Shown in pieces: positions 1 to 8,239 of a stretch of 64,000 nt of DNA. The translations under genes were made by a program, and so were the position numbers. The DNA is taken from assembly GCA_045580145.1 (NCBI GenBank), contig JAZNNI010000076.1:14281-78280 (forward strand), read 5' to 3'. The first letter of the stretch is position 1. The number at the start of each line of letters is the position of its first letter. The notes under the pieces were generated by a model. It saw only the letters and a list, made by a program, of their open reading frames with translations. It made no database searches and was not told the origin of the DNA. Source of the stretch: UBA1738 sp045580145. GTDB taxonomy: Bacteria; Bacillota; Clostridia; UBA1381.

Positions 1-1619
1 CTGAAATAGCTAAAGCAGCAGGGATTGACGATAAGTATATCGAGCAGTATGGAAACTATAAAGCAAAGGTCGATTTATCAATATTAAAGGAAAATAAAAA
101 CAGCGACGGAAAGTTGGTTCTTGTTACTGCAATTACTCCAACACCTGCAGGTGAAGGAAAGACTACTACAACTATCGGACTTGCTGACGGAATGAAAAAG
201 ATTGGTAAAAATGTAATGGTAGCACTTCGTGAGCCATCACTCGGACCTGTTTTTGGTGTTAAGGGAGGAGCAGCTGGCGGCGGATATGCTCAGGTTGTTC
301 CTATGGAGGATATAAATCTTCACTTTACCGGAGACTTCCACGCAATAGGTGCAGCAAATAATCTTTTAGCCGCAATGCTTGATAATCATATCCATCAAGG
401 AAATGCACTCGGCATTGATACGAGAAAAATCACTTGGAAAAGATGCGTGGATATGAATGACAGACAACTCAGATTCGTTGTGGACGGACTGGGTGGAAAG
501 GTAAACGGAGTCCCTCGTGAAGATGGCTATGATATAACAGTTGCATCGGAAATTATGGCTGTTTTATGCCTTGCAAATTCAATTTCTGACTTAAAAGAAC
601 GCCTTTCAAAAATCATTGTAGGATATAACTATAATGATGAACCTGTAACTGCAGGACAGCTAAATGCAGCAGGCGCTATGACTGCGCTTTTAAAGGATGC
701 ATTAAAGCCGAACCTCGTTCAAACACTTGAGGGTACACCGGCACTTGTTCACGGTGGACCTTTCGCAAATATCGCACACGGTTGTAACTCTGTTATTGCT
801 ACAAAACTCGCTCTTAAATTGGGTGATTATGCTATTACAGAAGCTGGCTTTGGTGCTGATTTGGGAGCAGAAAAGTTCCTTGACATTAAATGTCGCTTTG
901 CGGGAATTAAACCATCTGCAGTCGTTCTTGTTGCAACAATTAGAGCTCTTAAAATGCACGGAGGTGTACCAAAAGCAGAGCTTGGAGAAGAAAATCTTGA
1001 AGCACTTGAAAAGGGAATGCCGAACCTACTTAAGCACCTTTCAAACATTACTGATGTCTATAAGCTTCCATGCGTTGTGGCTGTAAATAAATTCCCGACA
1101 GATACAGATAAGGAAGTTGAACTTATAATAAATAAATGTAAAGAACTTGGAGTGAATGTTGTTCTTTCGGATGTCTGGGCAAAAGGCGGAGAGGGCGGAA
1201 CAGCTCTTGCAGAAGAGGTTGTTCGTCTTTGTGAAAAGGATAATAATTTTACTTTCTGCTATGAGTCGGATGACACAATTAAGAATAAAATAAACGCCAT
1301 CGTAACAAAAATTTACGGCGGCGATAGAGTCTTATTTACTAAAAATGCCGAAACTCAAATCAAAAAGCTTGAGGATTTGGGCTATGGAAACCTTCCGGTA
1401 TGTATGGCAAAGACACAATACAGCTTTTCGGATGATATGACAAAGCTCGGTGCTCCAAAAGGTTTTGAAGTAACTGTAAGAAATATTAAAATATCCGCAG
1501 GTGCAGGCTTTATAGTTGCACTAACAGGTGATATTATGACGATGCCGGGACTTCCTAAATCACCTGCGGCTGAGCGCATTGACGTTGATGAAAATGGAGT
1601 AATTACAGGATTATTCTGA
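1..1619 (+). CDS. fhs: Formate--tetrahydrofolate ligase, 5'-truncated by the window edge
   Basis: ATP-dependent ligation of formate to tetrahydrofolate, giving 10-formyl-THF for one-carbon metabolism, in the cytoplasm. The open frame runs in from the left edge (first full codon at base 3), so the TTG at 114 is internal and not a start. The nucleotide-binding loop TPTPAGEGKTTTTIGL follows directly, with family blocks EPSLGPVFGVKGGAAGGGYA, HGGPFANIAHGCNS and TGDIMTMPGLPKSPAA. About 539 residues are visible of a family length near 555, so only a short N-terminus is missing. The stop overlaps the convergent DUF1836 gene by 9 bases. Identification is firm. Confidence 0.97.
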   Translation, partial: EIAKAAGIDDKYIEQYGNYKAKVDLSILKENKNSDGKLVLVTAITPTPAGEGKTTTTIGLADGMKKIGKNVMVALREPSLGPVFGVKGGAAGGGYAQVVPMEDINLHFTGDFHAIGAANNLLAAMLDNHIHQGNALGIDTRKITWKRCVDMNDRQLRFVVDGLGGKVNGVPREDGYDITVASEIMAVLCLANSISDLKERLSKIIVGYNYNDEPVTAGQLNAAGAMTALLKDALKPNLVQTLEGTPALVHGGPFANIAHGCNSVIATKLALKLGDYAITEAGFGADLGAEKFLDIKCRFAGIKPSAVVLVATIRALKMHGGVPKAELGEENLEALEKGMPNLLKHLSNITDVYKLPCVVAVNKFPTDTDKEVELIINKCKELGVNVVLSDVWAKGGEGGTALAEEVVRLCEKDNNFTFCYESDDTIKNKINAIVTKIYGGDRVLFTKNAETQIKKLEDLGYGNLPVCMAKTQYSFSDDMTKLGAPKGFEVTVRNIKISAGAGFIVALTGDIMTMPGLPKSPAAERIDVDENGVITGLF

Positions 1620-2180
1620 TTTTTCGGACTGAAAGGACACTATTTTTTCAGTCAGACATTTTAATACATTTGCTGATGAGGCAACCTGCATAATGAGATT
1701 ATCAATCTTTTGTGGGTTGTCTTCTTCTGTTCTAAGGATATGGCCAGCTATTTGGTCGGCTTGCTGTGATACATATCCGAAGGCCGCTTGTTGATTTAGC
1801 ACAAAAGAGTTATAGATATACTTTACATCTTCTTCTGATATTTCGGTCGGAAGAATTTTTTGTATTGTAGAAATGTTAAGAGTCTGCTTCAATGTGCAGA
1901 TGACGATGATATAACAAAGGTGAATGCGTCCGTATTTTTTCTTTACAGGAGCCGGCATCATTTTAAGCTTTACGTAGTTATTAATCATAGGACGTGTGAT
2001 TTCAAAGTTTTCGCTCGAAAAAAGTCCAAGTCCAGATAAATATTTGTTTAAAATCTCAATAACCTGATCCATATAAAGGTCAATGCTTGGGAGTTCATCC
2101 CAGGTAGGCAGAGAACATTCTGTTAATAATGACTTGCATATATCGAAACATTCCTGTACTTCATTTTTTTGGTATTTCAT
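1611..2180 (-). CDS. DUF1836 domain protein, putative MerR-like HTH regulator
   Basis: A 189-residue protein with the DUF1836 signature: LPTWDELPSIDLYMDQVIEI near residues 24-43, then ITRPMINNYVKLKMMP and the (H)LCYIIVICTLKQ helix. The family is confined mainly to Firmicutes and carries a winged-helix-like region resembling MerR proteins. Its target is unknown. The gene has its own promoter (TTGATT-N17-TATAAT) and an AAAAGGAG ribosome binding site. It is divergent from the hemolysin III gene, and a 16-bp palindrome lies in the shared intergenic region, so regulating that neighbour is possible but not shown. The family call is good; the function is unassigned. Confidence 0.85.
   Translation of the reverse strand: MKYQKNEVQECFDICKSLLTECSLPTWDELPSIDLYMDQVIEILNKYLSGLGLFSSENFEITRPMINNYVKLKMMPAPVKKKYGRIHLCYIIVICTLKQTLNISTIQKILPTEISEEDVKYIYNSFVLNQQAAFGYVSQQADQIAGHILRTEEDNPQKIDNLIMQVASSANVLKCLTEKIVSFQSEKSE
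1627..1653 (+). terminator. Possible weak terminator hairpin after fhs
   Basis: GACTGAAA (1627-1634) and TTTCAGTC (1646-1653) can form an 8-bp stem. No clean U-run follows on the + strand. It lies inside the 3' end of the convergent DUF1836 gene, so terminator function is uncertain. Confidence 0.3.
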
Positions 2181-2212
2181 ACTAAAAAACTCCTTTTTTG
2201 TCTATATTAATT

Positions 2213-2241
2213 ATTATATCACGTATTTTAAGATAAATCAA
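2213..2241 (-). promoter_or_regulatory. Sigma-A promoter of the DUF1836 gene
   Basis: On the minus strand, -35 TTGATT (2236-2241), a 17-base spacer and -10 TATAAT (2213-2218), about 35 bases upstream of the start codon. Confidence 0.75.
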
Positions 2242-2284
2242 CAAATTTAATCTTATAAATCACATATAAAGTAATCAAATTAAC

Positions 2285-2313
2285 TTGACAAAATACCAAA
2301 TATTTGGTAATAT
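2285..2313 (+). promoter_or_regulatory. Promoter of the hemolysin III/acyl-CoA ligase pair with embedded palindromic operator
   Basis: -35 TTGACA (2285-2290), 17-base spacer, -10 TAATAT (2308-2313). The spacer holds the perfect 16-bp palindrome TACCAAATATTTGGTA (2294-2309), which reaches into the -10 box. This is the usual placement of a repressor site. The regulator is not identified. Confidence 0.75.
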
Positions 2314-2360
2314 AGTATTTAATACTACATTGAAAATTTTGCTTAAATGAGGTGTTAATT

Positions 2361-3020
2361 GTGAAAAAAATCAAGGAGACTTTTTCGCGTGTTCAGTCGC
2401 TTGGAGAGGAGATAGCAAATGCCATATCTCACGGGCTTGGAACATTCCTTTCGATTGCAGGAATGGTTATTTTAATTGTAATGGCAGTGAAAAATGAAAT
2501 GGGAGCAATTGCAGTTGTAAGTGCGGCACTTTATGGAACGGGTCTAATACTTCTTTATACATTCTCTTCGCTTTATCATTCTTTGACGAATAAAAAAGCA
2601 AAAAAGGTGTTCCGGATTTTTGACCATTGTTCAATTTTCCTTTTAATTTTTAGCTCATATATTCCTGTATTACTGGTAATAACAGGCGGAGCACTTGGTT
2701 GGACGATGTTTGGCATAAGTGCTGCCTGCACGATTTTGGGAATAATTTTGAATTCCATAAACTTAGAGCGTTGGGATAAGTTGTCACAAATTTTATATAT
2801 AATAATGGGCTGGTCTGCTCTTATGATAATAAAACCGCTTTATCTTGCACTTAGTACAAAAGAGATGGTTCTTCTGGTTTTAGGAGGGATTTCCTATACT
2901 GCCGGATTGATTTTTTATAAAAACAAGAAACTGAAGTTTATGCATCTTATCTGGCATATTTTTGTACTTTTGGGAAGTGTTTTACATTATTTCTTATTTT
3001 TAAGCTACTATATGAGGTGA
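2361..3020 (+). CDS. Hemolysin III / PAQR-family membrane protein (TrhA-like)
   Basis: An integral membrane protein with about seven hydrophobic segments. It carries the PAQR/hemolysin III pattern: ANAISHGLG near the N-terminus, then SSLYHSL, FDHCSIFLLIFSSYIP and HLIWHIFVLLGSVLHYF, whose His and Asp residues form the family's presumed metal site. Bacterial members are linked to membrane energetics or fluidity, and the hemolysin name is historical. I chose GTG at 2361 over GTG at 2352 because GAGGTG (2349-2354) sits six bases before 2361 and overlaps the earlier codon. That gives 219 residues. The acyl-CoA ligase begins 6 bases downstream and is probably cotranscribed, so a link to membrane lipids is plausible. 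Confidence 0.9.
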   Translation: MKKIKETFSRVQSLGEEIANAISHGLGTFLSIAGMVILIVMAVKNEMGAIAVVSAALYGTGLILLYTFSSLYHSLTNKKAKKVFRIFDHCSIFLLIFSSYIPVLLVITGGALGWTMFGISAACTILGIILNSINLERWDKLSQILYIIMGWSALMIIKPLYLALSTKEMVLLVLGGISYTAGLIFYKNKKLKFMHLIWHIFVLLGSVLHYFLFLSYYMR

Positions 3021-3026
3021 TAACAG

Positions 3027-4745
3027 ATGAAAAAAGTATTTACCAACATTGTGAACGAAGGGATTTATGGCAAAGAGCCGCTTTTTGAGGTGCGTGAAAT
3101 TGAGACTATAAGGGATATGTTTGAGTCCAGTACAAAAATGTACTCATCAAGGACAGCTTTTATGCAAAAGCCTGACAATAGCTCTCCTTATAGAAAAATC
3201 ACTTACAAGGAGTTTAGGGAAGACGTGTACGCATTTGCTACAGGTCTTATTGTTATGGGGCTTAAGGATAAAAAGATAGCAATAATTGGTGAAAACCGCT
3301 ATGAATGGGCGATGTCGTATATGTCAATAGTAAGCGGTGTCGGAACAGTAGTGCCTATAGATAAAGAGCTTCCTTTTGCAGAAGTTAAATATATGCTTGA
3401 TTTTGCCGAATGCGATGCGGTAATCTTGACTAATAACATACTCCGTCATAAGCCTGAGCTTTTAAATTGCGGAATAATGTGCATATGTATGGATGATAAT
3501 GAAAATTGCACATCTGTAAAAGAGATTATGAAAAAAGGAACCAAATTATTGGAAGAAGGAGACACATCATTTGCCGATGAAAAGGTTTATCCGGATGATG
3601 TCAATATAATTCTTTTTACATCGGGAACTACCGGCATATCAAAGGGAGTTATGCTCTCACATAGAAACCTTTGTTCTAATATTATGAATACCTGTGCCGT
3701 TTTTAAAATCAATAAATACGACAGAGTTTTTTCTGTACTGCCGCTTCACCATACCTATGAATGTACGTGTGATTTTTTGTGCGAAATATATGTGGGCGCT
3801 TCTATTGCATATTGTCAAGGACTTAAGTATATAGTTAAAAATATGCAGGAGAGTAAGCCAACAATGTTTTTTGCAGTTCCACTTGTGCTTGAATCGATAT
3901 ACAAAATGATAAATAAAACACTTGAGAAAAATGGTAAGACCCAAACTGTTAAAAAAGGTATTCGTATTTCGAAGGCTCTATTAAAAGTCGGAATTGATAT
4001 AAGACGTAAGCTTTTTAAGGAAATTATTGACCAGTTTGGCGGAAGACTAAAGATGTTTTTGGTAGGTGCAGCTCATATTGATGGAGATATACTGCAATTT
4101 TTCACCGATTTGGGAATAACCAGTATTCAAGGCTATGGAATGACAGAATGTTCTCCTCTTGTTGCGGCAAACAGAGGCTCGTATTATCGAAATGATGCAG
4201 TAGGATTACCGCTTCCGGAGGTTGCAGTGAAAATTTCCAATCCCGATGCCGATGGAGTTGGAGAGGTTGTGGTAAAGGGCGAAAATGTAATGGTTGGATA
4301 TTATAAAAATCAGGAAGCAACCGACCTCGTATTAAAGGATGGCTGGCTGTATACCGGTGATATGGGGTATTTAAAAGACGGATTTTTATATTTAACAGGC
4401 AGAGTTAAAAATGTAATTATTACCTCAAATGGTAAAAACGTTTTTCCTGAAGAGATAGAAAGCTATCTTTGTCAGTCAAAATATATTGCCGAGGCGCTCG
4501 TTTATGAATCGGAGACGGAAAATAAAAAGGTAATAACTGCCCAGATTTATCCCGAGTTTGATGAGGTTGAGAAAGAATTTGGTGCAAATTATGATGACGA
4601 GGCATTAAAAAACTTAATATCTACTGAAATCAAAGCAATAAATAAAACCATTCCTCAATATAAAGCTGTGGGGAAATTTATTGTCAGAAAAGATAAATTT
4701 ATTAAAACTACAACACAAAAGATAAAGAGGGATGCTAATATATAG
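3027..4745 (+). CDS. AMP-forming long-chain acyl-CoA synthetase family protein
   Basis: A 572-residue ANL-superfamily adenylating enzyme. It has the ATP-binding loop FTSGTTGISKGVMLSHRNL (near residue 200), the YGMTECSPLVAANRG motif, and LYTGDMGYLKDGFLYLTGR followed by VKNVIITSNGKNVFPEEIE at the hinge into the C-terminal domain. These match long-chain fatty acyl-CoA ligases, which convert a free fatty acid, ATP and CoA to acyl-CoA. It has no signal peptide and is likely membrane-peripheral. The gene lies 6 bases after the hemolysin III gene, with AGGTGATAACAG as ribosome binding site. The exact chain length cannot be read from sequence, and acyl-ACP or another carboxylate is possible. Confidence 0.88.
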   Translation: MKKVFTNIVNEGIYGKEPLFEVREIETIRDMFESSTKMYSSRTAFMQKPDNSSPYRKITYKEFREDVYAFATGLIVMGLKDKKIAIIGENRYEWAMSYMSIVSGVGTVVPIDKELPFAEVKYMLDFAECDAVILTNNILRHKPELLNCGIMCICMDDNENCTSVKEIMKKGTKLLEEGDTSFADEKVYPDDVNIILFTSGTTGISKGVMLSHRNLCSNIMNTCAVFKINKYDRVFSVLPLHHTYECTCDFLCEIYVGASIAYCQGLKYIVKNMQESKPTMFFAVPLVLESIYKMINKTLEKNGKTQTVKKGIRISKALLKVGIDIRRKLFKEIIDQFGGRLKMFLVGAAHIDGDILQFFTDLGITSIQGYGMTECSPLVAANRGSYYRNDAVGLPLPEVAVKISNPDADGVGEVVVKGENVMVGYYKNQEATDLVLKDGWLYTGDMGYLKDGFLYLTGRVKNVIITSNGKNVFPEEIESYLCQSKYIAEALVYESETENKKVITAQIYPEFDEVEKEFGANYDDEALKNLISTEIKAINKTIPQYKAVGKFIVRKDKFIKTTTQKIKRDANI

Positions 4746-4748
4746 GTA

Positions 4749-4777
4749 TTGCAAAAAAATGCCAAATATAGTATACT
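4749..4777 (+). promoter_or_regulatory. Promoter of the citrate synthase gene
   Basis: -35 TTGCAA (4749-4754), exactly 17 bases, -10 TATACT (4772-4777). The spacer contains CCAAATAT, the same half-site found in the palindrome at 2294-2309. The transcript would start near 4784, about 35 bases before the ATG. Confidence 0.75.
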
Positions 4778-4818
4778 GTCAGGTATGGGGAAGGAAATTT
4801 TGAAAAGGAGAGATTTTT

Positions 4819-6183
4819 ATGCATAATTCAGGATACTCGGCAATTACTCCAAAACTTTATTCCTTGGCCGAAAAATGTATTGCAAACAGCAATATTGACC
4901 CTGAACTCTATACCACACATCAGGTCAAACGTGGCCTTAGAGATATTGATGGTAAGGGTGTCCTTACAGGCCTTACTGAGATTTCTACCATCAATTCTTC
5001 AAAAGTGATTGACGGCAAAACTGTGCCGTGTGAAGGGGAGCTGTATTACAGAGGAATAAATATTCATAATATTATAAATGGTTTTTACGGCGAGGACAGA
5101 TTTGGGTTTGAAGAAACTGTTTACTTGCTCCTTTTTGGCGAGCTTCCTGACAGAGAAAAATTAGATGAGTTCCAGAAAGAGCTTTCAAAATATCGCTCAC
5201 TTCCCACAAATTTTGTGCGTGACGTAATAATGAAAGCACCAAATCAGGATATAATGAATTCGCTTGCAAGAAGTGTTCTGACGCTTTATTCGTATGATAA
5301 AAATGCAAATGATGTAAGTATTCCAAACGTACTTCGTCAATGTGTGCAGCTTATTGCAACATTCCCGCTTTTATCGGTATACGCATACCATGCATATAAC
5401 CACTACGAAAAATATAAGGGACTTTATATTCATAGACCAAGCCCTAAGCTGTCTACGGCAGAAAATATTTTAAGAATGCTAAGGCCTGATAAGTGCTTTA
5501 CGCACTTAGAGGCAAGGATTCTTGATATGGCTTTGGTTTTGCACGCAGAGCACGGCGGCGGAAATAACTCAACGTTTACAACGCACGTTGTAACCTCGTC
5601 GGGAACTGATACCTACTCGTCGATTGCGGCATCACTTTGCTCGCTAAAAGGCCCAAAACACGGCGGTGCTAATATCAAGGTCAAGTATATGTTCGACGAT
5701 TTGAAAAAGAATATTACCGACTGGAAGGACGACGAACAAATTAGGGGATATCTTTTAAAACTCCTAAATAAAGAGGCTTTTGACAAGGCAGGACTCATTT
5801 ATGGTATGGGACACGCAGTATATTCAATATCCGACCCGCGTTCTGAGATTTTCAAGGATTTTGTAGGAAAATTATCAGAGGAAAAGGGAAGACACGATGA
5901 ATTTTTGCTTTATAAAAAGGTTGCTGAGCTTGCAACCGAAGTCATAGCAGAAAAGCGTAAGATTTATAAGGGAGTGAGCCCTAATATAGACTTTTATAGC
6001 GGGTTTGCATATTCAATGCTTGAACTTCCGGATGAACTGTATACACCGATGTTTGCAACTGCAAGAATAGCGGGCTGGAGTGCACATAGAATAGAGGAGC
6101 TTATTAATACAAATAAGATAATCCGCCCTGCATATATGTCGGTTTCGGAAAAGAAAGAGTATGTACCGATTAGTGAAAGATAA
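4819..6183 (+). CDS. gltA: Citrate synthase (citrate/2-methylcitrate synthase family)
   Basis: Condenses acetyl-CoA with oxaloacetate to citrate. The 454-residue protein keeps the catalytic set: LHAEHGGGNNS with H245, GPKHGGAN with H281, GMGHAVY with H332, and NIDFYSG with D391 as the base. The alanine in GHAVY, where proteobacterial enzymes have Arg, is usual in the clostridial branch. The start has AAAGGAG 7 bases upstream. The gene has its own promoter and is closed by a strong hairpin. With the isocitrate dehydrogenase encoded convergently it supplies 2-oxoglutarate for glutamate synthesis. Methylcitrate synthase activity cannot be excluded, but no prp genes are nearby. Confidence 0.94.
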   Translation: MHNSGYSAITPKLYSLAEKCIANSNIDPELYTTHQVKRGLRDIDGKGVLTGLTEISTINSSKVIDGKTVPCEGELYYRGINIHNIINGFYGEDRFGFEETVYLLLFGELPDREKLDEFQKELSKYRSLPTNFVRDVIMKAPNQDIMNSLARSVLTLYSYDKNANDVSIPNVLRQCVQLIATFPLLSVYAYHAYNHYEKYKGLYIHRPSPKLSTAENILRMLRPDKCFTHLEARILDMALVLHAEHGGGNNSTFTTHVVTSSGTDTYSSIAASLCSLKGPKHGGANIKVKYMFDDLKKNITDWKDDEQIRGYLLKLLNKEAFDKAGLIYGMGHAVYSISDPRSEIFKDFVGKLSEEKGRHDEFLLYKKVAELATEVIAEKRKIYKGVSPNIDFYSGFAYSMLELPDELYTPMFATARIAGWSAHRIEELINTNKIIRPAYMSVSEKKEYVPISER

Positions 6184-6213
6184 AACAGGTCACTTAATTG
6201 TGACCTGTTTTTA
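6183..6213. terminator. Bidirectional terminator between citrate synthase and tcdA
   Basis: AAACAGGTCAC (6183-6193), loop TTAATT, GTGACCTGTTT (6200-6210): a perfect 11-bp stem ending in T-rich sequence on the + strand and starting with A-rich sequence for the minus strand. It overlaps the citrate synthase stop codon and abuts the tcdA stop. Confidence 0.9.
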
Positions 6214-6909
6214 CGTATTTATCAAATCTTTTATAACCTCACCTGCGATTATCATACCTGCAACAGGAGGAACAAAGGATATACTTCCTGGAACCTGTCT
6301 TTTTCCGTCAGGGATTTCTGCGTTTTGAGGCTTTATTGGATCTTCTTTTGAATAAAGTACCTTTAGTGAATTAATCCCTCTTGCTTTTAATTCGCGTCTC
6401 ATAACGCGCGCTAAGGGGCATACAGAGGTTTTAAAAATATCTGTCACTTCAAATTTGGTCGGGTCAAGCTTATTGCCTGTCCCCATACAGCTTATAATTG
6501 GTACGGAGAAATGACTTGCCTCTTCGATTAATGTTAGCTTTGAAGTTACAGTATCAATCGCATCAATAATATAGTCATATTTTGAAATGTCGATTTCCTT
6601 CTGGCTTGTATAAAAATAGTTAAGCGGAATAGCATTACACGAAGGATTAATATCCTTAATTCTTTCTGTCATAACGTCGACTTTTGATTTGCCGATGGTA
6701 GAGGAAAGAGCAACGAGTTGCCTGTTTATATTGCTTTTACTAACAACATCATTATCAACAAGTGTAATACTCCCAATACCGCTCCTTGCAAGTGCCTCGC
6801 ATACAAAGGACCCAACACCGCCAACTCCAAAGACAATCACCTTTGAATTTTTTAGCTTGTCAAGAGAATCTTTCCCTATCAAAAGCTCGGAACGAGAAAA
6901 TCTATCCAT
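6211..6909 (-). CDS. tcdA: tRNA threonylcarbamoyladenosine dehydratase
   Basis: An E1-like ThiF/MoeB-fold protein of 232 residues. It has the Rossmann motif FGVGGVGSFVCEALARSGIG (about residues 28-47), VDNDVVSKSNINRQ and the YDYIIDAIDTV strand. The stretch CPLARVMRRELKARGI and the length are typical of TcdA (YgdL/CsdL). TcdA uses ATP to cyclise t6A37 of ANN-decoding tRNAs to ct6A. It starts 2 bases after the isocitrate dehydrogenase stop, so it is probably expressed from the icd promoter. A generic ThiF adenylyltransferase is the alternative, but the sequence blocks favour TcdA. Confidence 0.9.
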   Translation of the reverse strand: MDRFSRSELLIGKDSLDKLKNSKVIVFGVGGVGSFVCEALARSGIGSITLVDNDVVSKSNINRQLVALSSTIGKSKVDVMTERIKDINPSCNAIPLNYFYTSQKEIDISKYDYIIDAIDTVTSKLTLIEEASHFSVPIISCMGTGNKLDPTKFEVTDIFKTSVCPLARVMRRELKARGINSLKVLYSKEDPIKPQNAEIPDGKRQVPGSISFVPPVAGMIIAGEVIKDLINT

Positions 6910-6911
6910 AA

Positions 6912-8126
6912 TTACATCAAGGTTTTAAGTGTTTCGTTAACTGCTAAAAGGAATTCTTCTGTGCCAACTTTTTTGATGTTAGGTAGGGTAGAGAGAAGTG
7001 CCAAATCGCCTGTCATAATTCCACTTTCTATTGTGTCGATAGTTGCCTTTTCAAGATTATCAGCAAATTTGCAAAGCTCAGGTGTCCCGTCAAGCTCTCC
7101 ACGCTTTCTTAAAGCGCCTGTCCAGGCAAATAGTGTTGCAACACTATTTGTAGATGTAGGCTCACCTTTTAGGTGCTTGTAATAGTGGCGCTGAACTGTG
7201 CCGTGAGCAGCTTCGTATTCATAAATTCCATCAGGGGATACCAAAACAGAAGTCATCATAGCGAGGCTACCATAAGCAGTAGCTACCATATCGCTCATCA
7301 CATCGCCGTCGTAGTTCTTGCACGCCCAGATATATCCGCCTTCAGAGCGAACAACACGTGCAACAGCATCATCGATTAATGTGTAGAAGTATTCAATTCC
7401 TGCAGCTTCAAATTTTTCTTTATATTCATTTTCGTAGATTTCTGCAAAAATATCTTTGAAATGATGGTCGTACTGTTTTGAAATAGTATCTTTTGTAGCG
7501 AACCAGATGTCCTGCTTTGTATCAAGGGCAAAGTTAAAGCAACATCTTGCAAAGCTTGCAATAGAATTATCCTTGTTGTGAAGTCCCTGAATAATACCAT
7601 CGGTCTCTTCGAATGTATGAATAAGCTTTCTTGTTTCCTTACCATCTTTATCTGTGCAAACAAGCTCACATTTACTTCCGGCTTTTACCTGAAGCTCTGT
7701 GTTTTTATAAACGTCACCATAGGCGTGACGGGCAATAGTTATAGGTTTTGTCCACGTCGGTATGTATGGAGTAATTCCTTTAACAATAATCGGTGTTCTG
7801 AAAACTGTCCCATCAAGAATTGCACGGATAGTACCATTTGGAGATTTCCACATTTCTTTTAAGTTATATTCCTCAACTCGTGCAGCGTTCGGTGTTATTG
7901 TTGCACACTTAACTGCAACACCGTATTTCTTTGTAGCCTCAGCAGAATCTATTGTAACCTGGTCATTTGTTTCGTTTCTGTATTCAAGACCAAGGTCATA
8001 GTACTCAGTTTTTAAATCAATATATGGAATGAGTAAAATATCTTTTATCATTTTCCATATAATTCTCGTCATTTCATCGCCATCCATTTCAACTAAAGGC
8101 GTTTTCATTTCAATTTTAGTAGACAT
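6912..8126 (-). CDS. icd: NADP-dependent isocitrate dehydrogenase (eukaryote-like subfamily)
   Basis: Oxidative decarboxylation of isocitrate to 2-oxoglutarate with NADP+. The 404-residue sequence begins with PLVEMDGDEMTRIIW and contains KCATITPNAARVEEYNLKEMWKSPNGT and the substrate loop IPTWTKPITIARHAYGD. Later come LIDDAVARVVRSEGGYIWACKNYDGDVMSD, which holds the metal-binding aspartates, and YEAAHGTVQRHYYKHLKGE. This is the subfamily shared with mitochondrial IDP2-type enzymes and not the E. coli type. The start has AAAGGAGAACACT. Together with citrate synthase and the fumarase subunit it indicates a partial TCA pathway. Confidence 0.95.
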   Translation of the reverse strand: MSTKIEMKTPLVEMDGDEMTRIIWKMIKDILLIPYIDLKTEYYDLGLEYRNETNDQVTIDSAEATKKYGVAVKCATITPNAARVEEYNLKEMWKSPNGTIRAILDGTVFRTPIIVKGITPYIPTWTKPITIARHAYGDVYKNTELQVKAGSKCELVCTDKDGKETRKLIHTFEETDGIIQGLHNKDNSIASFARCCFNFALDTKQDIWFATKDTISKQYDHHFKDIFAEIYENEYKEKFEAAGIEYFYTLIDDAVARVVRSEGGYIWACKNYDGDVMSDMVATAYGSLAMMTSVLVSPDGIYEYEAAHGTVQRHYYKHLKGEPTSTNSVATLFAWTGALRKRGELDGTPELCKFADNLEKATIDTIESGIMTGDLALLSTLPNIKKVGTEEFLLAVNETLKTLM

Positions 8127-8159
8127 AGTGTTCTCCTTTTTATAATAAATTTTAGATAT

Positions 8160-8188
8160 ATTCTATCATATTTACTTGTATTATTCAA
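8160..8188 (-). promoter_or_regulatory. Promoter of icd-tcdA
   Basis: Minus strand: -35 TTGAAT (8183-8188), 17 bases, -10 TAGAAT (8160-8165). The start site would lie about 25 bases before the icd ATG. Confidence 0.7.
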
Positions 8189-8239
8189 TCCTAATTTTAA
8201 ACAAAAATTCAGCGTAAAAAAGGGATTTTTTGTGTGTGG

